Shown here one piece after another: positions 29,092 to 38,491 of a stretch of DNA of 64,000 bases; positions within the stretch are counted from its first letter, which is position 1, and every line of letters begins with the position of its first letter. Position numbers and translations under genes: made by a program. The notes under the pieces were generated by a model. It saw nothing but the letters and a program-made list of their open reading frames with translations. It was not told where the DNA came from and ran no database searches. Origin of the DNA: Paenibacillus roseus (GTDB lineage Bacteria > Bacillota > Bacilli > Paenibacillales > Paenibacillaceae); NCBI RefSeq assembly GCF_016424485.1, contig NZ_JAELUP010000089.1, forward strand, positions 86,957 to 150,956. The letters are read 5' to 3'.

Positions 29092-31446
29092 ATGTCACCC
29101 AAGATCATTAAGATTTACGTATCACTGCTATCCATTCTATTCATTTTCAACATCTTGCAGCCTGTGTCTGCTACCGTCAATTCAGAAGCTGAGACCGAAG
29201 AATACCTGGTGGTTTACAAGCAACCAGCAACTTCAGCCGTTCTTCAGTCCCGAACAACAGGCATTAAGCAAAAATCAAGCTTGAACAAGCAAAATACAAC
29301 GGTTTTGATGAAACTGACCCCATCGCAAGCTGCTAATTTTCAACAAGATTCTACAGTAGCGTGGGTGGAGCCTAATGGTAAAGTTTCCATCCAAAGCGAG
29401 ACGAATCCGGACCGGATCAATCAGGAGCATTTGGCGTGGGGAAATCTCGCCATTGGTTCGCAGTTTCAATCTACCCAGGATCCAAGGGGAGAGCAAATTA
29501 AAGTGGCTGTCCTGGATACGGGAATTGCGCAGCATCCCGCTTTAATCGTTAAAGGCGGAGTATCCTTTGTGCCTGGTAATACGTCCTTCGAAGATGATCA
29601 CGGGCATGGAACTCATGTAGCGGGAATTATAGCTGCACAGGAGAGCGAGCACATGACGGGGGTAGCGCCAAATGTGGACCTCTATGCGGTGAAAGTGCTG
29701 GATGCTCAAGGGGACGGTACACATGCTCAACTGATCCAAGCGATAGAGTGGTCCATTGAACAGCATATGAATATCATTTCCATGAGTTTTGCAGGCTCGC
29801 AGTATAGCGAAGCCGTCAAGCAAGCCATTGAGCGAGCGCAGGCGGCAGGAATTCTGATTGTTGCATCAGCCGGCAACTGGGGAGAAGGGGAGGATACCAT
29901 TATGTATCCCGCCAAGTATGACGGAGTAGTGTCGGTTGGAGCATCCACAGCGGCCAATAAACGCGCAAACTTGTCCAGTACAGGGACACGGCTGGATCTG
30001 GTTGCCCCTGGGGTTAGTATTTATAGCACCAATAAACAAGGTGGTTATGAGCTTCAATCTGGAACTTCGATGTCGGCGGCGTTTGTAACCGGGGCGGCAG
30101 CTGTCGTCTGGTCCCAGAATGTGCAAAAAACTGGCGATGAAGTGAAACAAAGCTTGGTTCAGCATGCGACTTCTTTAGGGGCTTCTAGAGAATTCGGTTA
30201 TGGTCTGGTTAACTTGGCTAAATCGCTAGGCCTTATTGATGATCCTCTTCCACCGTATCAGGCGGATTTTATTGATGTCTCGACACCGGTTCTGACAGAA
30301 AGCAAGAGCGACTACTCGGTTTCAGCGACTGTCAGAGGAGATATTGTATCGGTCACGGCTACTGCACCGGCTCTAACGAGCGGGACAGCCTGGACCAAAG
30401 TCTATCTGGGTGTTAATGGGCCTCTCCCAGATGACAAAACAAGGGTGTATACAATCTCTAAAACGGGCTCATTTGCGAAGGAAACTAAAGTTACTTTTAA
30501 CTTCCGAGCTGATCGAAGCTGGTTACTTGGCGTCTATAACGTCATCATCACGTTCGAGGCGAGTGGCAATGCGTCTAAAAGTTTTACCTTCAAGGAAACG
30601 ATTACACCGGAGTCTCCAGAGAATATCAGGTTGACTCCTAGCCGGTATAAGGCTTCCGTTGCATGGGGTGAGGTCAAGGGGGTTGCGGATTATGAGGTCA
30701 TCGTCGATGGGAGCGTCAAATCGCGAACCTCAAACAAATCAGCTGAAATTACGGGTCTTAACCCGAATAAATCCTATCAGGTGCAAGTGCGGGCAGTGGA
30801 CCCGTCTAATGCGGGGAAGCATGCCACCTCTTCCACATATACGTTAACGACGTTGAATCCCTTGCCGGTCCCGGGCAATCTAAGTGCTTCCAATATTAAA
30901 GACACATCGATGACGATAAGCTGGAACGGTGTAACCGGGGCATCCGGATATATTATCTATAGGACCGGGGAGAAAGTCGGAGAAGTGAGCTCGCCCGCAA
31001 CCAGCATCCAGCTTACCGGTTTGAGTCCGGCAGTCGAGTATAGAATCTCTGCTCGAACCATTGATCCCGAAAATACAACCGCAACCGGAGAGCTCTCTTC
31101 TTATCTGTTTGTGACAACGGCGAATGCACCTGCACCTGCAAACTTTGTCGCCACCTTGGTGACCACAGAAACCATTACGATGAAGTGGGATGCTGTTCCC
31201 GGGGCAAAAACGTATACGTTTACGATCTCTGCCGACGGCAAACTTATCGAGACGAAAGCGATCACGGCTCCATTAACTACGTATACGTATTCCGGTCTCA
31301 AGCCGGGGAAGCTTTATACCCTGCGAGTATCAGCGAATAACTCCAACGTCGCCGAGATGATTGTGAGTACAGATGGATTGGGTTCGCTCCCTTCTACGCT
31401 CAAAATTGTAATGGATGGAAAAACATATACGGCCACACCTTACTAA
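29092..31446 (+). CDS. Secreted subtilisin-like serine protease (S8) with fibronectin type III domains
   Basis: The protein has 784 residues. A signal peptide (IIKIYVSLLSILFIFNIL...VSA) is followed by a short inhibitor-like prodomain and the S8 catalytic domain. The triad is visible: Asp in VAVLDTGIAQHPAL (about 142), His in DDHGHGTHVAGII (about 176) and Ser in QSGTSMSAAFVTGAAA (326). After residue 385 come an immunoglobulin-like segment and three fibronectin type III repeats (TSSTYTLTT, TMTISWNGVTGASGYIIYR, TITMKWDAVPGAKTYTF). It is probably a secreted or wall-associated protease. Only 32 bases separate it from the RHS gene, so it may process the RHS protein; that link is inference. Confidence 0.92.
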   Translation: MSPKIIKIYVSLLSILFIFNILQPVSATVNSEAETEEYLVVYKQPATSAVLQSRTTGIKQKSSLNKQNTTVLMKLTPSQAANFQQDSTVAWVEPNGKVSIQSETNPDRINQEHLAWGNLAIGSQFQSTQDPRGEQIKVAVLDTGIAQHPALIVKGGVSFVPGNTSFEDDHGHGTHVAGIIAAQESEHMTGVAPNVDLYAVKVLDAQGDGTHAQLIQAIEWSIEQHMNIISMSFAGSQYSEAVKQAIERAQAAGILIVASAGNWGEGEDTIMYPAKYDGVVSVGASTAANKRANLSSTGTRLDLVAPGVSIYSTNKQGGYELQSGTSMSAAFVTGAAAVVWSQNVQKTGDEVKQSLVQHATSLGASREFGYGLVNLAKSLGLIDDPLPPYQADFIDVSTPVLTESKSDYSVSATVRGDIVSVTATAPALTSGTAWTKVYLGVNGPLPDDKTRVYTISKTGSFAKETKVTFNFRADRSWLLGVYNVIITFEASGNASKSFTFKETITPESPENIRLTPSRYKASVAWGEVKGVADYEVIVDGSVKSRTSNKSAEITGLNPNKSYQVQVRAVDPSNAGKHATSSTYTLTTLNPLPVPGNLSASNIKDTSMTISWNGVTGASGYIIYRTGEKVGEVSSPATSIQLTGLSPAVEYRISARTIDPENTTATGELSSYLFVTTANAPAPANFVATLVTTETITMKWDAVPGAKTYTFTISADGKLIETKAITAPLTTYTYSGLKPGKLYTLRVSANNSNVAEMIVSTDGLGSLPSTLKIVMDGKTYTATPY

Positions 31447-31478
31447 GAACTTGCACAGGTGCAATTGGAGGATCCATA

Positions 31479-34400
31479 ATGAGACAGGCTATTCAAAAAT
31501 GTTTGCTGATATTCTTTTCGATTATGTTGTTGTTTACAAGTCTTCCCGTTGGCGTATTGTCTGCTGAAGCCGTAGAACAATCCCCCGAGCCATACGAAAT
31601 AGAACCTGAAATTGTGAATAAAAGTGAAGCGTTGGCGAAAGCCTACCAGATTGAACAAGCGACTATTCAAGGGCTGCTTGATGAGGGGTATACAGCTGAA
31701 GAAGTGAACCTGGCTTTGCAACTCAAAGATGCGGAATCACTGACCTTCGAGGATGCTTTGGGATCAGCGAAGAGAGTCCCCTTGAATCGCTCCGAAGAAA
31801 GCAGTGATTCTATAGTCGGAGAAGCCCCCCGGCTTCATCAACCACTAGGGGAAGCGTATGTTGCGAATAGCATGCGGGCTGCAGCAGCTGCAAATGGGCC
31901 TATAAACCCTGTAAATGAAGAAACGATAAAAAATGTCAACACCAAGGTTGACCAGGCCCCTTATAAACTGGATGCTTCCAGCGAGTCGGTATCGACGTTT
32001 GATGGAAGTCTCAACGTTTCGGCTACCGATCTGATGCTTCCGGGAAGGAATGGACTTTCATTTGCATTAACGCGTACCTACAGTTCATCGGATGCCAATT
32101 ATTTCGATATCAGTACAGAGTATGTTTTCAGTTCAGCTTCCTATCAGGTTGTCATCGAAGCCATCGTTGAAAAATATGAAATGATGTACTCCACCGTTTT
32201 TAATATGAATCAAGTCCGGGAGTATGCAAGCTGTGCTTCAGGAGCGTTAGAGACCAGCCGTCCGATTGGAGTCAGTACGTGGGTGCTCAATAACCAAAAC
32301 CGTAGTCAAACGGAAGTTTCCAAGCAAACGGACGCGATGAACCGGGTAAAACCGCAAGATTCCACCCCATGGTCTAGTTGTGTATCCGGGTATAAAAAAA
32401 GAGACGTCTTTAATTATTATGCCAACAGCCCTGCTCAGACGGTAGCACTAGCAAAGCATGCTGTCAAAATTGGAGAAGGCAAGAAAGAGACTGTCGTGTA
32501 TGAGGTCTATGCCACAGAAGCGGAGGCTATACAGAGCAAACAGAAACTGGAACAGTATTTTGCTGATTACGGGTACTTGGTTGCCTATGACTGGGATCAG
32601 AATATGGAATATCGCTATAAAAAAGAAACGCCGAACGCGGTTCAAATCAAGGTGATTCCTTTCTACACGCCTAAAAATCGAAGTGATAAAACGATTCATG
32701 ACAAACTGTTTCCCATCGGAAAAGGATGGAGCTGGAATATCCCCTATATCAAAGAGGGGAAATATATCAGTTTGGGTTCCGAGGGCACGTATGAAATTAA
32801 CGGTAGTAAATTAAAGGGTTACCAATGGGACGATCTTACCTTTAAAACGCAGACGGGCTCCATACTGGTGAATGGTACCAATCAGAGCTATGCCTATTCA
32901 CTGAGCGCTATGGACGGCAAACAATATTATTTCGATGCAGCGGGGAAATTGCTCAAAATTACCGATGCCTACAACAATTTTATTGATTTTGGCTATACCT
33001 TTGTGAGTGCCTATAATACCAACTTGCTTAGCAGCATCACGGATCCGATAGGCAATCAAATTCAAATTTCCTACTCGTCTACCGCCGTGACGCTTACTTA
33101 CGGGGATCGGACCGTAAGCTACCAGAAAACAGCGATAACGGAACAAGGAAAAACAATTGAAATCCTGGATCGTGTCCTTGACCCTCAAAACCGGACAACA
33201 CGTTATCGCTATAAAGAGAAGAATGATGTTCGTTACAATATGATCGGGAGTAGTTTACAGTCCGGGGTCGGGAACGGTTATGCCCTCCTAACCACGGTTA
33301 TTCATCCAACGGGTGCAGAAACCGTGTATGAATATGGGGAAACACCGGTTACACGATTCGTAGGCCCCGATGCGGTCATGCAAACCTACCGAATGCAATG
33401 GCGGGAAGACCGCGTATTATACCAGAACCCATTGACCCAGCAAACGACATATGAGGCGAGTAATCGCATGAATATCACGTATACCGGGGACTATGCGAGT
33501 TCCTATGGGAGCAATGCGACCTTCTCTTCCACAGTAGATAACGTGCTATCGAAGACCACCTATCAATTTGATAAAGTCTATGTCAGTGCAACGTTGCCAA
33601 CAGAATACTATTTGACCCGAACCGAACAGATTCAATCTGGATTAGAGATCACTCAGCAAATGACGTATGACCGGACACGACGGTTAACCGTTCCATTGTC
33701 GACTACAATGACGTATAAAGATACCCAAAGTGGCGCGAGTCAAACGGTCAGTACGAGTCAACAATTTGATTCATTAGGGAATCGGCTTTCTTCGACAAAT
33801 GAGTTAGGGGTAACCATTACGTACACGTATCACCCCAACACGCATCTGATCCAAACGATTACGCAGCCAACTTCGGCAACGGAGACGATTTTTACGGAGG
33901 TGACCAAGACTGCGCAAGGTGATCCTGATGTCGTGAAGGTTACGGGTACCAACAGCAGCGGTCCCCTATGGGCCAGGTATGACTATGATTATGATAGCTA
34001 CGGCAATTTAATTAGAAAGACAACCAATATAGATCCGGCAGATCTAAGCAAGGTTGTGGTGCAAAATTACGAATACGGTTATCAATCTGCTTTTCTGACT
34101 CGCCAGTACGCCAGCGGTCTGGATGCGAACAATCAAGCCTTTACCGTTGAAGTAAAAGCCGAGTATAATCCGTTAACTGGAGAAATGAACGCCTATACGG
34201 ATGGCATGCAAAATAAGACGATGTACCAGTATGATAAAATTGGGCGATTAACAAAAGTCACGAACCCGGACTCCACCACGTCAAGCATCGCCTATCAGGA
34301 TGCGAGCAATGTGATGACGCAAGTGAACGAAGCCGGGGCAAAGACGGAATTGCGGTATAATCCGCTCGGTCTACCGGATCAGATTGGCCTGTATGTCCAT

Positions 34401-36917
34401 GGCAGTTATGTGGCTAAAAACAAATATGTTTATGATGCCTATGGGCGGAAAGTGGTCGAGGAAGATGCGCTCGGCAACCAGACCAAAACCGACTATCAGC
34501 CTCAATCCTGGGGACTCCGAATCGTGACCACCCCGCCAAGCGGGAGCCCGTCTATTGTAGAAGATAACCTGATCACACGGACATCTACAGCGATGGATGG
34601 ACTCGGGAATCAAGTAGCGACCACACGGGATATCATACAGCGCCCGATACAAACGAGTGAAACGAAAGTCCATTCAGCAACGCCTTCGCAGACGAAAGTG
34701 ATCCAGACGGAGAAGCTGACGTATGATTACTTGGGAAATGTCAAGACACAAGAGAATGGCGCCAACCAAGTCACACACTTCAGCTATGACGGGCTAGGCA
34801 GGCTGAGTACGGTTACTACGCCACTGGCGGAGACAACAAGCTATACCTATGACTTGACGGGAAATCTGCTTACGCTAACAGCCCCTGATGGTTCCATTAC
34901 GAAAAAGTCGTACGATAGTCTGGGACGGGTCATCCGAAGCCAGAAGCCAGCCAGTGTGGAAGAAACCTATTTCTATGACGGCAATGGAAACGTTTCGAAG
35001 CGTCAGGATGCCAACGGCCATACCTTGCACTATACGTATGGTGCTAGAAATCAATTGCTGGCTCGTTCGGATGGCTCCCAAACAGACCGGTTTACCTACA
35101 CAGCGGACGGCTTGCGCCAATCGATGCAAGACAGTACAGGTACGACCAGCTACGTGTACGATGATGCAACCCGAAAACTCGTGACCGTCGGATTCCCGGA
35201 TGCCAAAACCGTCCAGTACACGTATGATGAAAGAGGAAATACGAAGTCGCTAACCGGGCCGTTCAATGACGCCGCGACGTATGCATACGATGCCCAGAAC
35301 CGTTTGACTTCGATCAATAACGGTACAGAAGCGGCTTATGGTTATTATACAAATGGGATGCTAAAAACCATTACGCAAGGCAACGGTGTCGTTGCGGCTT
35401 ATCAGTATACCGGGCTGGAGCTTACGCAATTATCGTATAGCGGTTCAGGGATGTCGCCGGTTACGTATTCGTATGTCTATGATGATGCGAAAAATATATC
35501 GGAGCGCTCGAAAAATGAAGGGAAGGATCGGTTTACGTATGATGCTGTCAACCGGATTAAAACGTCCACCCTCAATAACGAAGTGTATACGTATGATGCC
35601 CGTGGAAATCGCGAAAGTTTAGAAGGAGACCGGCTGGCGGAGTTGACGGATGCCGCGTATACGTATGACAACTACAATCGTCTAACGAAAGTAAAGCGCG
35701 GGACGCAAGGAGAAGTAGCGTACAAATATAATGGCGATGGTTTCATGGTTGAACGCACTGAAGGCGGAGTGACGACCCGTTACTACTACAGTGGAAATGA
35801 AATCATTGCCGAGGGTCGTGTCGATGCGAACGGGACCGTCACGAAAATCGCCAGCTATGTGCGTGGCATTCAATTAAATAGCCGCACGGATCATGCAGGT
35901 GTTAAAGCGTACTATATGCAAAATGGACACGGTGACGTCGAATATGTGGTCGACAGCAGCCGCAAAATCGTGAATCAGTATACGTACGACATCTGGGGAA
36001 ATCTCACGGACAAAACAGAAACGACAGGCAATCCATTTTTGTATGCCGGGGAATATTGGGATTCGTCCACGCAGTTGCAATATTTGCGGGCACGCTGGTA
36101 TGATCCAGGTACAGGACGGTTTATATCTAGGGATACGTATGAGGGGGAATTGAATAGTCCGCTGAGTCAGAACCTGTATACGTATGTTATAAATAATCCG
36201 TTACGGTATATTGATCCGAGTGGGAATTATTGTGTATCAAAAGATGGAGATTATGCACATTCTGGTGCGTGTGGCGATTTACGAACATCGTACTGGTTCT
36301 CTGATGAAGCCGGTCAGATGATAGTCAAGAACGGTATTCTTGTAGGCATGTCGCAAAATGGGGGGGCTACTCGTTCGTACCAGAATGCAATAAAAAAAGG
36401 GCAAGCGATAAAGTGGAATGCTTGGTATAGTACATCTAAACCTACCGAAAGAAATCCTGGCCCCGTCACTGAACAGAACAGACATACTAATCAGACTAAG
36501 ATAATAGAATTAAAAAATTTAGGAGAAAGTTGGAATAATTTTAATACAAAATTTCAATTTAATACCTCTGAACTTGGGGTGTACACTTCCTACTCAGTTT
36601 ATGGAAATGGTATAGACTTAAATTTTAAAAACGGGAACAAATTAAGAGTAGAGTTTTCGATCGGTAATGCAGAGATGGGAATTTATTTTGATGATAAAGG
36701 CTCTTTTTTCTTAGGGGCTAATTTTACTGCGGGAATTGCTGATTTTACTTATTTTAATAAAATCAATAATAGTTCTTATTATTTATCTTTCAACATATCA
36801 GTTTCTGTACTAACATATGGGGCGTATGTGAAAAATAGTGGAGGAACTTACAAATTTCATGTCGCTTTAGGAGAAGGAGGGATTGGTGCAGGTATCGGTA
36901 TGACACAGATAAAATAA
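31479..36917 (+). CDS. Secreted RHS/YD-repeat protein with variable C-terminal domain (polymorphic-toxin-like)
   Basis: The protein has 1812 residues. A signal peptide (CLLIFFSIMLLFTSLPVGVLSA) leads to an RHS N-terminal domain, SVSTFDGSLNVSATDLMLPG, then many YD repeats (YDYDSYGNLIRKTT, YDSLGRVIRSQKP, YDGNGNVSKRQDANG) that build the closed beta-cage. The conserved core runs RARWYDPGTGRFISRDTYEG to NNPLRYIDPSGNY, ending near residue 1584. The last 228 residues (from base 36231) are much more AT-rich and unrelated to the repeats, the usual junction of an exchangeable toxin module. No nuclease, deaminase or other catalytic motif is recognised there; the end is glycine-rich and beta-like. Function in competition is inferred. 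Confidence 0.9.
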   Translation: MRQAIQKCLLIFFSIMLLFTSLPVGVLSAEAVEQSPEPYEIEPEIVNKSEALAKAYQIEQATIQGLLDEGYTAEEVNLALQLKDAESLTFEDALGSAKRVPLNRSEESSDSIVGEAPRLHQPLGEAYVANSMRAAAAANGPINPVNEETIKNVNTKVDQAPYKLDASSESVSTFDGSLNVSATDLMLPGRNGLSFALTRTYSSSDANYFDISTEYVFSSASYQVVIEAIVEKYEMMYSTVFNMNQVREYASCASGALETSRPIGVSTWVLNNQNRSQTEVSKQTDAMNRVKPQDSTPWSSCVSGYKKRDVFNYYANSPAQTVALAKHAVKIGEGKKETVVYEVYATEAEAIQSKQKLEQYFADYGYLVAYDWDQNMEYRYKKETPNAVQIKVIPFYTPKNRSDKTIHDKLFPIGKGWSWNIPYIKEGKYISLGSEGTYEINGSKLKGYQWDDLTFKTQTGSILVNGTNQSYAYSLSAMDGKQYYFDAAGKLLKITDAYNNFIDFGYTFVSAYNTNLLSSITDPIGNQIQISYSSTAVTLTYGDRTVSYQKTAITEQGKTIEILDRVLDPQNRTTRYRYKEKNDVRYNMIGSSLQSGVGNGYALLTTVIHPTGAETVYEYGETPVTRFVGPDAVMQTYRMQWREDRVLYQNPLTQQTTYEASNRMNITYTGDYASSYGSNATFSSTVDNVLSKTTYQFDKVYVSATLPTEYYLTRTEQIQSGLEITQQMTYDRTRRLTVPLSTTMTYKDTQSGASQTVSTSQQFDSLGNRLSSTNELGVTITYTYHPNTHLIQTITQPTSATETIFTEVTKTAQGDPDVVKVTGTNSSGPLWARYDYDYDSYGNLIRKTTNIDPADLSKVVVQNYEYGYQSAFLTRQYASGLDANNQAFTVEVKAEYNPLTGEMNAYTDGMQNKTMYQYDKIGRLTKVTNPDSTTSSIAYQDASNVMTQVNEAGAKTELRYNPLGLPDQIGLYVHGSYVAKNKYVYDAYGRKVVEEDALGNQTKTDYQPQSWGLRIVTTPPSGSPSIVEDNLITRTSTAMDGLGNQVATTRDIIQRPIQTSETKVHSATPSQTKVIQTEKLTYDYLGNVKTQENGANQVTHFSYDGLGRLSTVTTPLAETTSYTYDLTGNLLTLTAPDGSITKKSYDSLGRVIRSQKPASVEETYFYDGNGNVSKRQDANGHTLHYTYGARNQLLARSDGSQTDRFTYTADGLRQSMQDSTGTTSYVYDDATRKLVTVGFPDAKTVQYTYDERGNTKSLTGPFNDAATYAYDAQNRLTSINNGTEAAYGYYTNGMLKTITQGNGVVAAYQYTGLELTQLSYSGSGMSPVTYSYVYDDAKNISERSKNEGKDRFTYDAVNRIKTSTLNNEVYTYDARGNRESLEGDRLAELTDAAYTYDNYNRLTKVKRGTQGEVAYKYNGDGFMVERTEGGVTTRYYYSGNEIIAEGRVDANGTVTKIASYVRGIQLNSRTDHAGVKAYYMQNGHGDVEYVVDSSRKIVNQYTYDIWGNLTDKTETTGNPFLYAGEYWDSSTQLQYLRARWYDPGTGRFISRDTYEGELNSPLSQNLYTYVINNPLRYIDPSGNYCVSKDGDYAHSGACGDLRTSYWFSDEAGQMIVKNGILVGMSQNGGATRSYQNAIKKGQAIKWNAWYSTSKPTERNPGPVTEQNRHTNQTKIIELKNLGESWNNFNTKFQFNTSELGVYTSYSVYGNGIDLNFKNGNKLRVEFSIGNAEMGIYFDDKGSFFLGANFTAGIADFTYFNKINNSSYYLSFNISVSVLTYGAYVKNSGGTYKFHVALGEGGIGAGIGMTQIK

Positions 36918-37320
36918 TATTAAACTAATTGGGGCGTTCCAAACGTCAAATAATTAACAGAGGACGCTCCATTCTCAAAATTATAATTTAACTCTGGTGA
37001 AATTCAAAGTAATTGAATAAATTACGAATTAATTTTTTACCTGTCCCGTGATGTTTGTTCGATTACTTACAATTTTCGTTTAAAAAAATGAATATTTATA
37101 CGGCTCAAAACAGTAATCAATGCTTGACAGCCGTATTGGCGAGATTCAGCTTACCAGTGTCCCGAAAACTCAGTGTTTCATTGAAAGCATTGTATTGTCC
37201 GAACGGTAAATCAAGTCAAGTACTGATTTCGATTTTGAGCCAATTATAATTATCATTTTTTTAAGGCCAAATTAGCTTAAAAGAGAGTTTTGGAGTGAAT
37301 TTTATAAAGGGAGTAAAATT
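36918..37320. other. AT-rich gap after the RHS gene
   Basis: No intact gene is seen. A 30-codon fragment on the plus strand from about 37112 (MLDSRIGEIQLTSVPKTQ, ending at a TAA) reads like a remnant of a longer protein, but its family is not recognised. A strong ribosome site AAAGGGAG at the right end serves the next gene. Confidence 0.4.
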
Positions 37321-37542
37321 ATGGATTTCATAAAAAAAACTATCTGTTTTTTATTTGGAATAAAAAACAGAATATTAATTGAAGATTGGATCACTTTTTT
37401 ACTTGTCATGTTAGCATCAATGCTATTAGTTTGTCACTTGATTGTTTATTTAAACGGAATTTTATTTTTAAAGGGAATTGCTGTTTTAATAACGTTTATT
37501 TTCATTTATAGAATCCGAAGATTTTTTAGAGAAAGAAGATGA
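37321..37542 (+). CDS. Small two-helix membrane protein, possibly the front part of a split gene
   Basis: The product has 73 residues behind a strong ribosome site (AAAGGGAG). Two hydrophobic helices (ITFLLVMLASMLLVCHLIVYL and ILFLKGIAVLITFIFIY regions) are followed by a basic end RIRRFFRERR. No family is recognised. It sits directly after the RHS toxin-like gene, the usual place of an immunity gene. Near the end is a run of six T; shifting frame there joins it without a stop to the reading frame at 37589-37858, suggesting one original gene. Confidence 0.55.
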   Translation: MDFIKKTICFLFGIKNRILIEDWITFLLVMLASMLLVCHLIVYLNGILFLKGIAVLITFIFIYRIRRFFRERR

Positions 37543-37588
37543 TATTATTACAGCGGCGGCAATTCTTTCTATCATTTTTGTTGTTTTT

Positions 37589-37858
37589 ATGTGGTATTGG
37601 ATATATTATCAAAATCCTGTGGTAATAATAAATTGTTTAGTCATTGAAAAGCATTCGGAAGAAATCTATTCGATGGGAAATAATTTTGTTTCAAGAAAGC
37701 TAATTTTACTAACAGATAATATGGAGAAGATCGAACTTGTCGTAAAAAGGAAAAAATTATATGACGAAATTATTTGCAGACAACGTGCAACTATTCAATA
37801 CAGAGGTAATTTTCTGGAGAAGTATACAGTATTAACTGCTAATTGCGATGATATTTAA
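37589..37858 (+). CDS. Hypothetical protein, likely the rear part of a frameshifted membrane protein gene
   Basis: The product has 89 residues from the first ATG, but the frame is open further upstream: it reads FLEKEDDIITAAAILSIIFV before the ATG, a third membrane helix that the ATG cuts in the middle. No ribosome site precedes the ATG. The soluble part (VSRKLILLTDNMEKIELVV, RQRATIQYRGNFLEKYTVL) is predicted beta-rich. With the frame upstream it would form a protein of about 175 residues with three helices and a cytoplasmic or external domain. The family is unknown. Confidence 0.45.
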   Translation: MWYWIYYQNPVVIINCLVIEKHSEEIYSMGNNFVSRKLILLTDNMEKIELVVKRKKLYDEIICRQRATIQYRGNFLEKYTVLTANCDDI

Positions 37859-38041
37859 AATACATGAAAAATCACTAGCGTTGCATTAATATTCTCAGAA
37901 TCTTCATAAAATCTGTGTAATTTGGTTTTGTGCAAAAAAATCCTTTATATATGGAATGGAGAGGTAGACCTGTCCATAAATCCAGAGTCTGTAAATAGTT
38001 TGTGTAAACTCCAAAAATCAATAAAAAGGTTGGGAGAACAC

Positions 38042-38233
38042 ATGGAACTGTGGACGAAAGAGCAACTGAGAGCCTTTATAAAAAGAAAATAAGCTGGTAA
38101 CCGCACAGGATGCACAAAACGGTTTAAAGAATTATTTGCCGAAACCATCCAGGAAATAATGGAGGCGTAGACGGACACCCATCTCGGCTACGCCAAGCAT
38201 GACATGACCGAAAAAACAACAGCAAATTCTATA
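38042..38233 (+). pseudogene. IS256-family transposase remnant (N-terminal part)
   Basis: Readable pieces are MELWTKEQLRAFIK, then NKLVTAQDAQNGLK, ELFAETIQEIMEA, and THLGYAKHDMTEKTTANS. Their order and wording match the N-terminus of IS256-type transposases (the ALKDLF...EAEMDEHLGY...KTTNSRNG region). A stop after 16 codons, a frameshift and another stop break it, and the rest is missing. Confidence 0.75.
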
Positions 38234-38334
38234 AATGGTAATATATGTAACAAGAAGAATGCTAGCGAGTATAGAGAGCAGGATAAGTTGGACAATTTAT
38301 TTTACCAGAAGAGTTTTTAGTTTAAGACGGGTTG

Positions 38335-38409
38335 TCAAGCTAAGTGCGACAGTTCTTTCATGCAGGCTTCGTAAGCGGATTTCCAGTTTAGGCATTTACG
38401 GAGATATGT
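38335..38409 (-). pseudogene. IS30-family transposase remnant (C-terminal end)
   Basis: On the minus strand the frame TYLRKCLNWKSAYEACMKE, ending LSHLA and TGA, matches the extreme C-terminus of IS30-type transposases (RPRKCLGWKTPYEAF...). The bases beyond the stop (TGTCGCACTTAGCTTGACA) look like the IS30-type end. The body of the element is deleted. Confidence 0.68.
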
Positions 38410-38491
38410 TATTAAGCAAGGAAAAAGTAAGATGATGTCGTATTGATATATTCTTTAGTATTAATATAGAAATTATGGAGGCGGAGAATTC

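Noticed and set aside
37055..37249. Plus-strand frame of 64 codons after the RHS gene
   Set aside because: No ribosome site; another frame of the same bases holds a more protein-like fragment.
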